From the IMG/VR virus record IMGVR_UViG_3300044624_003023, positions 1-36,216 of that record: a stretch of DNA of 36,216 nucleotides; one strand, given 5' to 3'. The notes below the pieces were generated by a model. That model was not told the DNA's origin. It saw nothing but the letters and a program-made list of their open reading frames with translations, and searched no databases. This DNA comes from a virus. Positions 8,115 through 21,000 of this stretch are shown in pieces. The position numbers and the translations under genes were made by a program. The number at the start of each line of letters is the position of its first letter. Within the stretch, counting starts at the first letter, position 1.

Positions 8115-8142
8115 ATTTTAGTACAAACTGTGCTAGTGTCAA
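8115..8142 (-). promoter_or_regulatory. Putative sigma70-type promoter for the small antisense gene
   Basis: On the minus strand, a perfect TTGACA (8142-8137) is followed after 16 bases by TAAAAT (8120-8115). The predicted start is 8108, the A of the ATG, so the mRNA would be leaderless. The -35 box lies two bases from the late box of gp25, which reads the other way. Confidence 0.55.
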
Positions 8143-8144
8143 CT

Positions 8145-8152
8145 AATAAATA
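8145..8152 (+). promoter_or_regulatory. Putative late promoter box for gp25
   Basis: AATAAATA ends 5 bases before the gp25 ATG (8158). With the T4 late-box geometry the start of transcription falls on the A of that ATG, giving a leaderless transcript. No Shine-Dalgarno is visible upstream of gp25, in keeping with this. Confidence 0.5.
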
Positions 8153-8157
8153 GATAC

Positions 8158-8526
8158 ATGGCACTATATGTTGGGTATTCTACAATTGATCAAATTAAAA
8201 GCGTTAGCTTAACTGATGCTGATTTAATTAAGCGTGACTTAATCAATCATTTTCATATAAGACGCGGCGAGAAACTAATGAATCCAAATTTTGGAACTAT
8301 TATTTGGGATAGTATTTTTGAGCCCTTTACTGAACAGTTAAAAACTGCCATTGTTGATGATGTAACTAAGATCGCAAGATACGATCCGCGTTTGCGAGTA
8401 GATCAAATTTTAGTAGATCAATTTGAGCATGGTATCTTAATTGAGCTAAGATTAGAGTATGTTGACTCAAACGAACTCGAAACATTAAAATTAATCTTTG
8501 ATCGTCGTGTAGTTGAACGTTATTAA
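8158..8526 (+). CDS. 25: Baseplate wedge subunit gp25
   Basis: 122 residues, the normal length for the gp25/GpW-lysozyme-like family. The core motif RGEKLMNPNFGTIIWD (about residues 36-51) is the conserved stretch (G-x-x-x-x-P-x-F-G) found in T4 gp25 and its homologues in contractile injection systems; the C-terminal strands (ILIELRLEYVD) complete the fold. Despite its fold, gp25 is structural and not enzymatic: it joins the gp6 wedge dimer and touches the sheath. It precedes gp6, as expected. The first Met is favoured because YSTIDQI at residues 8-14 aligns with the start of T4 gp25. There is no ribosome site, and a late box lies right before the ATG. Confidence 0.9.
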   Translation: MALYVGYSTIDQIKSVSLTDADLIKRDLINHFHIRRGEKLMNPNFGTIIWDSIFEPFTEQLKTAIVDDVTKIARYDPRLRVDQILVDQFEHGILIELRLEYVDSNELETLKLIFDRRVVERY

Positions 8527-8545
8527 AATACCATTTTATTACCAA

Positions 8546-8553
8546 AATAAATA
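8546..8553 (+). promoter_or_regulatory. Putative late promoter box for gp6
   Basis: AATAAATA lies in the 54-bp gap between gp25 and gp6, ending 27 bases before the gp6 ATG. The predicted leader is 22 bases, the same as for the gp48-like gene. Confidence 0.5.
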
Positions 8554-8580
8554 ACATTATACATTAGAAAGACATCAAAG

Positions 8581-11500
8581 ATGGCTGTAACCACTCGTCA
8601 ATCAAACTTATTTGCTGCGGAAGACTGGAAAAGACTTTACACAACATTTCGTACTGCTGACTTTCAAAGCTACGATTATGAAACACTAAGAAAGAGCATG
8701 GTTGATTACCTCAGAATGTATTATCCTGAGGACTTTAATGATTATATTGAATCATCAGAATTCGTTGCTATGCTTGATCTCATTGCATTTATGGGACAAA
8801 GTCTAGCATTTAGAGGCGATTTAAATGCTAGAGAAAACTTCTTAGCTACTGCTGAACGCAGAGACAGTGTTTATAGATTAGCAAATATGCTTGGTTACAG
8901 CCCAAAAAGGCATATAAATGCCAGTGGGTTACTAAAAATTATCAGTGTCAATACTACAGAATTATTAAGAGATAGCTCAGGTCGCAATCTAGCAAATCAA
9001 ACAATTTTTTGGGATGACCCAACTAACTTAGATTGGCAAGAACAATTTACTACAGTTATGAATGCAGCTCTACAGCCGGGACAACGTATTGGTCGTTCAA
9101 GCGGCAGTTTAATTGTAGGCGATGTTTTAAATGAACTTTATCAGCTTAGATTACGACCAAATTTAGTTCCTGTATTTCCGTTTAATGCAACTGTAAATGG
9201 TACTTCATATCCATTTGAAGCATATAACATAGGTCTAGATAATACTAAAGGAATGTACGAAGTTCCACCTCAATCAAATGATAGTTTTGGCTTTTTATAT
9301 CGAAGCGACGGTCGAGGTAACAGCAGCGGCAACACTGGATTCTTTATAGGATTTAAACAAGGGCAGCTTAATAATTTAGATTTTACATTGGCTGAATCTT
9401 TACCAAATAGATTAATTGGTCTTAATTTAGAAAATATTAACAATAAAGATATATGGTTATATGAATTAAGTGATGCTGGCGGTGTATTAAGAGAATGGTA
9501 TAAAGTTGACAATCTTAGAGACAGTAATATCATTTATAATTCAGTATCAGATGAAAATCGAAATTTATATTCTGTGTCTTCAAGAATTAATGATCAAGTT
9601 GATTTAATTTTTGGTGACGGTATTTTTGCTGATATCCCTACAGGAAGATTTAGAGCAACTGTTCGTGTAAGTAACGGATTAAATTATAACATTCCCCCTG
9701 TTGCTATGCAAAGCGTTAATTTATCTATAGCTTATGTAAGCAAGCAAAATAGAGTAGAAGCAATTACTATTAAAGCAGCACTACAATATACTATTAACAA
9801 TGCTGAAGTAAAAGAAGATATTGCTGATATTAAAGCAAATGCTCCACAATACTATTATACACAAAATCGTATGATTAATGGGCAGGATTACAATGTTTTT
9901 CCATATACAAAATATAATGAGATATCAAAAGTTAAATCTGTCAATAGAACAGCAAGTGGCATTAGTCGCTTTTTGGATGTAAAAGATGCTACCGGCAAAT
10001 ATTCTAGCACAAATATTTTTTGTGAAGATGGATACGTGTATCGCACTTCAATAACAGAAGGCACACAGTTTAGTTGGACTAACTTAAATGATATTAGAAA
10101 ATTTATTAGAAATTATATTAGAAAAGTAATTAATCAAAAATCAAGTTTACATCTTTATTATAATAATTTCCCTCAATATTCGTTAACTGAAACTTTTTGG
10201 ATAAGAGGAACTGCCGAAAGCGGTGTAAGCACTGGATACTTTGGAAACATAGATTACATTCCATGGCAAATTGGCGCTACAGTTAGCAGTAATAGAAAAT
10301 TTATTAAACCTGGGTGCTTGATTAAATTTGTTGCACCTTCTGGGTACTTCTTTAATTTAGAAGGTCAACTAAGTGCTGGAAATCCAACTTTGCAAGGAGA
10401 AACTACTTCTGTTTGGGCAAGTGTTGTTTCTGTTAGTGAAGATGGAACTAATAGCGGTGTTGGTTTTAATGATGCAGGGATAGGACCAGTTATTATCAGT
10501 GAAAACATACCAACAGGCGCAATTGCTCAAGCAGTATATGCAAGTTATAGTACTGAATTAACAACATCTTTTGAACAAGAAATTGTTAGTTATATTACTA
10601 ATAATCAAGATTTTGGAATACAGTATAATACTCTAACACAGGAATGGGCAACAATTTCTCCAGCATTATTAGACGTAGATGCTGATTTTGATTTTGGAAT
10701 TGAAGGAACTAATTGGATCATTGCTATGATTAACAATGGAAACACATACAGTGTTTTTTCAAGGGGAATCGATTATATTTTTGGTAGCGTGTTAGATACA
10801 AGATTTTATTTTGATAGTTCAGCAAGAATTTATGATCCACGAACTGGAACTGTAATCAAAGACACTGTTAAGTTTTTAAAGTTTAATGACGGTCCTAACG
10901 GAAGCGGAACTTTAGGTATTGACCTAGCAATGGAAGTAACTGATTCAGTTTTATATCCAGATGGATTTAAAGATGACACTATTGTAAAATTAACTTTTGC
11001 AGATAGTGACAATGATGGTATTCCTGATGACCCAAGTATTTTTGATCAAGTAGTTGGGGACGATGTTACTATCTTTGATTTAGATAAACTTGTATTTCTA
11101 GAAAAATATTTAGATTTTGATAATATTGAAAGATTACGATGGAGAGATCCAAACACAGTGTCTGTTGCATATGCAAGTTTAAATGACATTGAACTTGAAG
11201 GAAAATATAGCAATCCAATTGGAACAGTGTTTTATGCTTATACAGATCAACAATTTTATCTTTTAGTTTTAGAAGAAGATGTTAGAACAATAGTGTCAAC
11301 TACTAACTATGTTGTTAGAGTTGGACGCAGTAGTTTAAGATTTCAGTATAAACACAATAGTCCTAATGATCGTCGTATTGATCCAAGTCCAACTAACATT
11401 ATTGACATGTACATATTAACAAGTTCGTATGATACTGAGTATAGACGTTACTTAAAAGATTTAACAGGGAGTATTATAGAACCGCAGTCAATGACAACAT

Positions 11501-12009
11501 TGGATATGGCATTGCTTTTTCAAGATTTAAATAATTTTAAAGCAACTAGCGATGCTATTATCTATAACCCTGTAAAATACAAATCATTGTTTGGATCAAA
11601 AGCTGAAGCAGCACTGCAAGCAACCTTTAAAGTTGTAAGAAGCGACAGTACTCGTTTAACAAACACGCAAATTCGAAATAATGTAATTAATGCAATTGAT
11701 AAGTATTTTGCTATTGAAAATTGGGATTTTGGAGACACTTTTTACTTCTCAGAATTGGCAGGATACTTGCATAAGGAACTTAGTACAGATGTAGCAGCAA
11801 TTGTAATTGTGCCTAAATTAGACACAATACAGTTTGGTGACTTTATGCAAATAAGAGCGAGAGCCGATGAATTGTTAATTTCAGCAGCGACCGTAGACGA
11901 TATAGAATTAATTGATGCAATTACAGCATCGAGACTAAAAGCAACACCGAGCTCAAGTGTCTCATCTGGGATTGCACTACAGAATAGAACTGTTATTGGA
12001 GGTTATTAA
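8581..12009 (+). CDS. 6: Baseplate wedge subunit gp6
   Basis: 1142-residue protein. The N-terminal segment (SYDYETLRKSMVDYLRMYYP, then DYIESSEFVAMLDLIAFMGQ, residues about 30-75) and NMLGYSPKRHINASG (about 103-117) are characteristic of gp6/baseplate-J-type proteins in T4-like phages. Near the C-terminus, FYFSELAGYLHKELSTDVAA (from about residue 1056) matches the J-like domain by which gp6 dimers form the inner baseplate ring. T4 gp6 is 660 residues, so the middle is greatly expanded with beta-rich sequence. Within the expansion, DSDNDGIPDD (residues 808-817) looks like a thrombospondin-type-3 or EF-like calcium loop. A late box lies upstream. The giant gene follows after 3 bases. Confidence 0.88.
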   Translation: MAVTTRQSNLFAAEDWKRLYTTFRTADFQSYDYETLRKSMVDYLRMYYPEDFNDYIESSEFVAMLDLIAFMGQSLAFRGDLNARENFLATAERRDSVYRLANMLGYSPKRHINASGLLKIISVNTTELLRDSSGRNLANQTIFWDDPTNLDWQEQFTTVMNAALQPGQRIGRSSGSLIVGDVLNELYQLRLRPNLVPVFPFNATVNGTSYPFEAYNIGLDNTKGMYEVPPQSNDSFGFLYRSDGRGNSSGNTGFFIGFKQGQLNNLDFTLAESLPNRLIGLNLENINNKDIWLYELSDAGGVLREWYKVDNLRDSNIIYNSVSDENRNLYSVSSRINDQVDLIFGDGIFADIPTGRFRATVRVSNGLNYNIPPVAMQSVNLSIAYVSKQNRVEAITIKAALQYTINNAEVKEDIADIKANAPQYYYTQNRMINGQDYNVFPYTKYNEISKVKSVNRTASGISRFLDVKDATGKYSSTNIFCEDGYVYRTSITEGTQFSWTNLNDIRKFIRNYIRKVINQKSSLHLYYNNFPQYSLTETFWIRGTAESGVSTGYFGNIDYIPWQIGATVSSNRKFIKPGCLIKFVAPSGYFFNLEGQLSAGNPTLQGETTSVWASVVSVSEDGTNSGVGFNDAGIGPVIISENIPTGAIAQAVYASYSTELTTSFEQEIVSYITNNQDFGIQYNTLTQEWATISPALLDVDADFDFGIEGTNWIIAMINNGNTYSVFSRGIDYIFGSVLDTRFYFDSSARIYDPRTGTVIKDTVKFLKFNDGPNGSGTLGIDLAMEVTDSVLYPDGFKDDTIVKLTFADSDNDGIPDDPSIFDQVVGDDVTIFDLDKLVFLEKYLDFDNIERLRWRDPNTVSVAYASLNDIELEGKYSNPIGTVFYAYTDQQFYLLVLEEDVRTIVSTTNYVVRVGRSSLRFQYKHNSPNDRRIDPSPTNIIDMYILTSSYDTEYRRYLKDLTGSIIEPQSMTTLDMALLFQDLNNFKATSDAIIYNPVKYKSLFGSKAEAALQATFKVVRSDSTRLTNTQIRNNVINAIDKYFAIENWDFGDTFYFSELAGYLHKELSTDVAAIVIVPKLDTIQFGDFMQIRARADELLISAATVDDIELIDAITASRLKATPSSSVSSGIALQNRTVIGGY

Positions 12010-12012
12010 TAG

Positions 12013-15000
12013 ATGGCATATCGCAGATCCTTGGATTTTCTACCAAGCGTTTTTAGAACTGAAGTAAACGATAAATTTTTGCATGCCACTATTGACCAGT
12101 TAATTAGTGAACCAGAATTAAAACGTGTTGATGGTTATGTTGGTCGCAAATTTAGTCCGGTGGCTGGATCAACTGATTCATTTATCAACGAACTAACTGA
12201 ACTTAGACAAGATTACCAGCTTGAGCCACATACTAATTTTATTGATTCAACTAATAAAGTTAAGTTTTCATCTGGGTACGTTGATCTTTTAAGAAGAATA
12301 GATGCGTTGGGTGGATTTACTAACGATCATTCTAGATTGTTTACTGATGATACTTACAACTACGACGGGTTTATTGATTTTGATAAGTTCTTAAATTATA
12401 GTTCTTATTATTGGTTACCAAACGGACCTGATGCAGTTACAATTTTTGCAACTGCGGTTCCTCTACAACAGGACTATGTTGTTACTCCTCCAAAACTATA
12501 TCAAATTGTAAATGGCGAATATGAAAAAGAAAACTTTGATACATTAGCATTTGATGTAAGTGAAAATGTTGTAACTAGAGTAAGACAAGACGGTATTCGA
12601 TTTAATGTAACTGGTAATAAAATTAATCCAACAATACGTTTAGCTCGCGGCGGCGTTTATAAATTTATAGTTGAACAAATTGGACACGGATTTTTTATCC
12701 AAACTCAGCCTGGTACTACTGATGAATTAGCTTGGCAAAATAACTTAAGCAGTCGAGATGTTTATGGCGTTGAAAACAATGGCGAAGATGTAGGTGTAAT
12801 AACTTTTAAAGTTCCTGAAACTAACGCACAGGATTTCTTTAGTCGTATGCCAGTTTTTACTTCTGCAAATTTAACAGCACACAGTAGTCGCAGAGGAAGA
12901 GATTTAAGATACAACGAAATTCATTATCAAAAGTATAGTGACATTCTAGAAAAGTTTGGCGGCATCGACGGCCAAATTATGTTGGAAGGAAAAACAGTTG
13001 TATTTCCTAGAGATCCTGCAAGCGGAAAAAATCCCCAACCTTGGAATGAATCTACAGAATATAATGAAGGTGATTTAATTCAATACGGTAATACTGTTTA
13101 TAGAGTTCTTGAAAGTTTCAAATCAGGACAAGTTTTTAATGACTCGAAGTTAGAACTTTATGATTTACAACAAACTTGGTATAATCCTGATCCTTTTGAT
13201 TCTGTTGAACGTCCGTTTGACTCTGTAGGATTTGATATTGGTCAATCTGTTGAGTTCGAACAACGTCGAGGATTGTTTGACATTACTGTTAATGCTGATG
13301 GATATGTGGTATTGATACCAGGTGTTGTTGTTCCACGAAATAATAAAGTTAAAATTTTAGAAGGAATTTCTTACGGTAACAAAGCATTATATCGCGATAG
13401 CAATGATGACATTCTATTGGTTAAACCAACTACTGCTGATTTAACTCGACTTTATTATGCAGATTCTTTAGACCCAAACATTGGCGGAACTATTGAACTT
13501 ATTGAACAAGATAATAATTTAAAAATTGATGTTGTTGGTAGTATTTTAAATCAAAAATCTTACGAAAGTCCAAATGATGTAATTTTTACTAACGGGCTTA
13601 AGATTAAATTTTTACAAGATGTTGTTCAGCAGGAATATGCAAATAAATCTTATTACGTTGAAGGTGTGGGCGAAAGTATTAAACTAGTTGATGTTGATAG
13701 TTTAATAGCAAATGAACCATGGCTAGATACAATTGAAAAACCGTTTGATATTACCTCATTTGATACTGACTCATTTTCTGCTTCATCAAACAGTCCATTG
13801 AATCCAAACTATTTTGTTATTAACAGAAGCAGTATTGAAAAAAGTGCTTGGACAAGACACAATCGTTGGTTCCATAGTGATGTTATCGAATTAACTTCTA
13901 AATACAATAATTTTACAACCGTTATCGAGTCAACTAACAGAGCAAAACGACCAATTTTAGAGTTTGACCCAAATCTGCAATTGTACAATTTTGGTCAAAA
14001 ATCTAAAAAAGCTATTGACGCTATCGATAGAGTTACAATTGATGCTTTGAGTACAGTAGAAGGACAACCGGTTACTATTAATGAATCAAATGTGGTATAC
14101 TTTACTGGTTCGCTAAGTGCAGTTAATAATTTTAAAGATGAAAAAACTAAAGAAGGTTATACACTAGTAAGCGAAACTACCAGTGATGACGGTGTTGTTA
14201 CAATTCAAATGAAATTATTTGGCCTTGGCGGATTTTATGTAGATGACATTCCTCTTTTTCCAGGCATGAGAGTTATTTTTACTGCCGATAATGATGCAGA
14301 TGTAAGAAACAAAATTTATGAAGTTCAGTGGATAAATCCACAAAGCGAAACTGACGACCGTGTTTGGAGTTTTACTTTAGATGGCAGTACTACAAGTTAT
14401 GATTTAAATTATAACGTAACTGAACCGTCTAGGTTGCAAGTATTTGTGAACGGAATTAATGCAAGTTCACAAGGTTATTATTGGTCATATCTTGCTGAAA
14501 CACAAAGTTTAGTTTTTTCATCAACTATACCACCTGAAGATTCTAACTTAACAATAAGTTTAGAATTTGATGAACAAATTCATCTTGTGTTAGCAGAAGA
14601 CGGCAACGTTATTGAAGGCGAATGTGTTTACGTAAAGCAAGGATTAACGAATCAAGGAAAAATGTTCCATCTTATTAACGGCGATTGGACAGAATCTCAA
14701 CAAAAAACTAAAGTTAATCAACCACCTTTATTTGAACTTTATAATCAATCTAAAATAAGTTATAGCGATAGTTCAACATATAACAGTACTAGTTTTATTG
14801 GTAATAAGTTGTTTGGTTATGAAATTGGGTCAAGTAACACTGATCCAATATTAGGAATGAAACTAAAATATCGTAATATTAATAATATTGGTGATATTGT
14901 ATTTTCTGATTTTATTACAAAAGGAAATTTTACTTACAGACAAGGTCAGCAAAGTATCAATGAATCAACAATTGGTGCAAAAGTTCGTGTAAATGACGAA

Positions 15001-18000
15001 TACGGCAATTTTTATTTTAGAAATCAATGGAGAAAGATTAGACAAAAGTCTAGACAAGCACAATTACAAACTTACTATGCAACAGATTACCAAAAGAATT
15101 TATTTAAATTAAATGCATTACCTGACGGTATTAAAGAAAATAAGTTTACAAATATAATTGTTTATGTAAACAATAACCTTTTATATAACAATCATTATGA
15201 TCTTCAAATCGAAGATGACATTGCTTATTTGTTAATAGACAATGATTTAAACGTAGGTGATAAATTAGACATTAAAGTGTATTCATCTGTTATTAACGAT
15301 GCTAGTATATTTGAAGTTCCTTATAATTTTACAAACAATCCTTTTAACAAAGAAATTACAGATGTTACTCTTGGTCAAATGCGTAATCATATTATTAGAT
15401 GCGTTGAAGATGCACCTAACTTAAGTGACGAGCCTTTATCTATATATAATGTTCGTGATACATTTGATATTAAAACTTTTCGAGGAAGTATTTTACAACA
15501 TAACGGTGCCACACATCTCGCAAACTTCTTTTTAAACGACTCACAAGCAAACTTTATTAATTCTGTAATTAATGCCCAAAGAGAATATGTAAGATTTAAA
15601 AATAGATTCTTACAACTTGTAGGTGAAGTTGCAGTTGTTAATGAATCTGCAACTGCAACATTAGAACGAGTAATGAGCGAAATAGTTGCAAATAAAAATA
15701 AAAATTTTGCTTACTTTACTAGTGATATGCTGCCATTTGGTAACGATTATAACAAAAGAATTTATAAAGTATTTGATACAAGATTAGACACATACGATCT
15801 TAGCGACATGTTTAATCTATCAATGCCAAGTGAAAAAGCAGTTTTAGTTTATCTTAATAATAGACAATTATTAGTTAATAGAGATTATACATTTTCAATT
15901 GAAAGACCGATCGTAGAACTTGATTTAACACAAGTAACGCTAAACGAAAATGATATAATTGAAATTAGAGAATACGTTTCAACTGACGGCAGCTACATAC
16001 CTCCAACTCCAACTAAGTTAGGATTATATCCTTTATTTGTTCCAGCAATTATTCAAGATGGGTACGGTGATAATTCTCGTTCAATGATAAGAGGCCATGA
16101 CGGTAGCTTAACTGCAATGTTTAACGATAGTCGTGATGATACATTATTAGAATTTGAAACTAGAATTTATAATAATATAAAAGCAACCTACAATGACTAT
16201 CGTTTTGATATTTGGGACTACATACCTGGTGCTTTTAGAACAACAGATTATAATTTAACTGAATTTAATTCTATACTAAGCAGTCACTTCTCTGCTTGGT
16301 CTGGTTCTAATGCAATCTCTGTAAGCGATTACAGACAATTTGTTTCAGGCGATGCATTTACTTACAACTACGGTAGATTTACAAATCGTATAGATGGAAA
16401 CTTAATGCCGGCTTCAAGCTGGCGTGGAATATACAAGTATTATTTTGATACTGATGCCCCACATTTGCGTCCATGGGAAATGCTTGGGTTTGTTGAAAAA
16501 CCAATTTGGTGGGAACTATCTTATGGCCCTGCACCTTACACAAGTGGTAACACTGTGCTCTGGGGAGATATTGAAGCTGGTCGTATCTTATACGGCGATA
16601 GAGCTGGAATTGACGATAGATTTGCAAGACCAGGTTTAAACAAGATTATCCCAGTTAGTGAAAACGGAGAATTGTTAAGTCCATTTGACTGTATTGCTAA
16701 AAATATTAACGAACTTGATGTTAGCGGATTTTTCAAATTTGGAGACATTGGACCAGTTGAAGCAGCGTGGAGACAAAGCAGTGAATATCCTTTTGTGTTG
16801 CAAATTGCAATAGCAATAATGAAACCTGCTGAATACTTTGGTGTTAATATCGACGCAAATAGACAAGTATTAGATTTACTTGATCAACAAGAAATATTTT
16901 CTGATACAGGTACTAGAGAAATATCAAATCAACTAGTACAAAATGAAATTGATAAAAACGGTAATGTATACAGAGCCAATAGTTATCTAACTTGGATAAG
17001 CGAGTATTGTAAGAGTCGAGGATTCGATGTAACTGCTGCACTAGGTAACAAATTACGTAACTTAGAATCTAGGCTTGGTTATAAAGTTGGTGGCTACACA
17101 GATAAGAAATATTTGAGAATTATTACTGAGCAATATACACCAGCAAGTAATAACCCAGGTGTAATTATACCAGATGATGACTTTGATATTGTTCTAAACA
17201 AAAGTGCACCAATCTATAATTTAACATATAGCGGAGTGATTGTAACAAAGACAGTGGATGGTTATAGTGTCACTGGATATGATGATAACAAACCATACTT
17301 TACAATTGAATCAAGCTCACAAAATAATAATAAGAGTTACATTAAAGTAGGTAAACTTGCTGTAACAAAATTCCACGATGGCACAGGAGATTTTTATCGT
17401 GTACCTTATGGAACTGAATTCTTTAGTATTGATCAAGTTGCTGATTTCTTTATTAGCTATGGTCGATATCTAACACGACAAGGTTTTCAATTCATAGATA
17501 AACTTGATTCTGATGCAAGTTGGTATCAAGACTGGGATCTTGCTGTTCGAGAATTTCTATTTTATGTGCAGCAAGGATGGGACGTTGATGTTGCTATCAG
17601 TCTAAGCCCAGTCGGTAATAAAATTAATTACCGTAGTAATTTTGGTACAGTTGACGGATTAAGTAATCGCCCATTAAACACAAGAATTTTAGATGAAGAT
17701 TTTAAGATTGTACGTGCAAGTGAATATACTGTTTATAGAAATGGAAGAGATTTTAATGCTAACGTAGATAGTGATCGCGGCATCTACTTAATTGATTTAG
17801 ATGTAGTTGAATATGAACATGTTATAATCTTTAACAACAAAACTAGATTTAATGATATTATCTATGATCCAGTAATAGGTGATAGACAACATCGTCTACG
17901 ATTACAAGGTTTTAAAACCGGATCATGGGACGGTACATACAGTGCTGCTGGATTTATTATTAATGAAGATAACGTTGAAGAATGGCGTCCAGGTGTAAAT

Positions 18001-21000
18001 TATAGTAAAGGCGATATAGTAATATTTAAAGGCGAGTATTTTACTGCCGGAGAAAAAATTGCAGCAAGTTCTGATTTTGAATTAGATTATTGGATCAAAA
18101 CAGAATATGATTCTATCAAGAAAGGACTGTTGCCTAACTTAGCAAATCGTGCAGGCTTATCTAAAAACTTCTACGATAGCAATGAAGTTAATCTTGAACA
18201 AGACGCACAAAAGCTTGGTAAGAATTTAATTGGTTTTGAATCTAGAAGCTATATGGAAGATCTAGGCATTAGTGATACTAGTCAATTTAAATTCTATCAA
18301 GGCATGTTAAGTCAAAAAGGTACTAACTCAAGTCTCGATAAGTTGTTAAAAGCTAAAGTCGATAACTTTGGTGGTTACGCCAATGTTTACGAAGAATGGG
18401 CAATACGATTAGGTGCTTATGGTGCAAATGATAGCACACGTAATTTACAGATTGAACTTGACGAGACTTGGGCGGTTAAAGATCCTTTAGTAATCGAACT
18501 ATTAGACGATAACGATGTGATGCCAACTGGTCACAAAGGTTTAAAGAGTAAAGACATCTATATTAAACATATTCCATTTGATAAGAATTTCTTAAATCCT
18601 CGTACTAGCAATTCTAATCCAAATGATTTATATACTGCAGGATATGTTCAGTTAGACGATGTCGATTACACATCACCAACTCGTTCTGCATTAAACAGTT
18701 ATGTACAAGATGCAAATGCGGGAGCAGGCGATCTAATATGGATTGCTGCTGATAGAAATAATCAATGGAATGTCTATCGTATAGATGAAACTGACATTCG
18801 ATTAGAATCAGCTAATATTATTTCAAACGGTAACGCAACAATTCGTTGTGTTAACAATCACGGTTTAGAAAAAAACGATCTAATTTATATTAAATCTGAT
18901 AATACTGTTCCTAGTATGTTTGGGTTCTACACCGTAACAACTATTATAGATGCAAGAACATTTGTAGTTTCAACTGGATACGGCACAGTACAAATTAAAC
19001 CATTTAGTGGTTTTGTTTATAAACTTAAAAATATGCGTTTTGAATCAGCTAGAGAAGTGGCAGCTAACGAACCGCTCAAAGGTTGGAAAACAGGTGATAC
19101 ATTATTCATAGATAAAGCAACTAATTTGGGTTGGAGAATTTATGAAAATCAAGAAGCATATCAAGTTGGTCCAACATTTAAATCAAACTTTAGTAATGAA
19201 AATGATCGTCTAGGATACAGTATTGCAACTGATTTAGAAAACAATTATATGATTGCAGGTCGTCCTGGTTATGACAGCAATCGAGGCGGAGTTGTAATTT
19301 ATAGTATCACTACAAGTGGTACACTTGAAGAAATTGCGAACTTAACAACTGATAGCGACGGGGCAACTGACGTTGGATTTAGTGTAACTATTAGCAACGA
19401 CGCAACATTTGCAGCAGGCGCACCAACATCAGACAATTTAGGATTTGTTGTAACGTTTGCTCCAAGTAATAATACAGGTGATTTTAGAACACAACAAGTA
19501 TTAACATCTGATACTCTAGACGTAGATGGAGAATTTGGATATAGCGTAAAACTAAGCAACGATGGAAATTGGCTAGCAGTTGGTCAACCAGGACAAGAAG
19601 AAGGTTATGTTTATATCTATCAAAGAAGATTTGTTGATATTTTACCATCCGCAACTGCTTCATTTATAGGCGATGGAAGTAGTACTACTTTTACTTTAAC
19701 TGGAAGTGCAGCTAATCCAAATGATACTGATAGTTTAATTGTTGTGCAAGATGGTGTTATTTTAACTGCAACAGTTGATTATAGTATCTCAGGAAGTGAT
19801 TTAGTATTAAGCGCCGCACCTGCATACGGAAGCAGTATATCAGTAACAGTCAACAGAGGTGCTCCTGAGCAAACATATATTTCAGACGGATCAACTAACA
19901 TATTTGCTTTATCAGGAGATAACGCTTCTCCATCGAGCATATATGCACTTTATGTCGAAGCAGACGGAGTAATTCAAGTACCATTTAGAGATTATTCTTT
20001 AACTCTAGTCGGAAGTCAGTATTTTATTGAATTTACTGAAACACCAATAAACAATCTTGAAGTTTATATAACTCAAAGAACTCACTACGAATACGTTACT
20101 GCATTTACAAGCGACAATGCTAACATAGGTGATAGATTTGGACAAACACTTGAATTTACAGAAAATGGTCGTCAACTTATAATTGGTGCGCCAAATACTG
20201 GAATCTTATCCGATGACGGAAGCACAGTTATTAATGCAGGCAAAGTATACGTATATGAACGTACAGCAGAAACATATTACGCAGACGGTTTTGATTCTGT
20301 TTTTGAAACAGTATCTACAATTGAAGGAACTCCATACGTTTATGTTGATGGAATTAGATTAATCGAAGACGAAGATTATACACGTTTTGGAAATATAATT
20401 ACTTTAGCTAATACTCCATCAAGTGGTAGCTTAGTTAAAATTGAAACTAACAATTTCTTATTAACTAGCGAAATAACACCAGAATCTGCAGGTGATGAAC
20501 TTGAAGAAAGTGCCAACTTTGGTGCAAGCATAGTAATTTGTCCAAACAATTGTTCATTGTATATTGGTTCTCCAACTAGAGACTCAAACAATAAAACTAA
20601 TTCTGGAAAAGTATATCGCTTTATCAATCAAGGTCGTTTCTTTGGCCATGTTGATGCTACAGTTGAAAATCCAGTTATTTCTACAAACAGCGTAATAATC
20701 ATAAATGATTTCTTAGTATCACTTGCATCAGGTAGTTCTTTAGATGATATTATACAAGCAATTAACGAAACTCTAATACCAGGTGTTACTGCTTATAACA
20801 ATAATGGCTATTTGTATATTGAAACAAATAGTTTAATTACTGGCGAAAAATTATTAATAGCAAATGGTCTTGGTCAAGCTTTAGAAGATATTGGAATTGA
20901 AATATATCCATATCAGCAAACACTTGATAGTCCACAAGACGATCATTATGTTGAATTTGGAAAAACTCTTGCAATTAGTCCTAGTGCTGATTTGTTAGCA

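Noticed and set aside
8524-8538. Hairpin TAAAAT-ACC-ATTTTA after gp25, considered as a terminator
   Set aside because: The stem is six A-T pairs with no G-C pair and no T-tract following, too weak for an intrinsic terminator.
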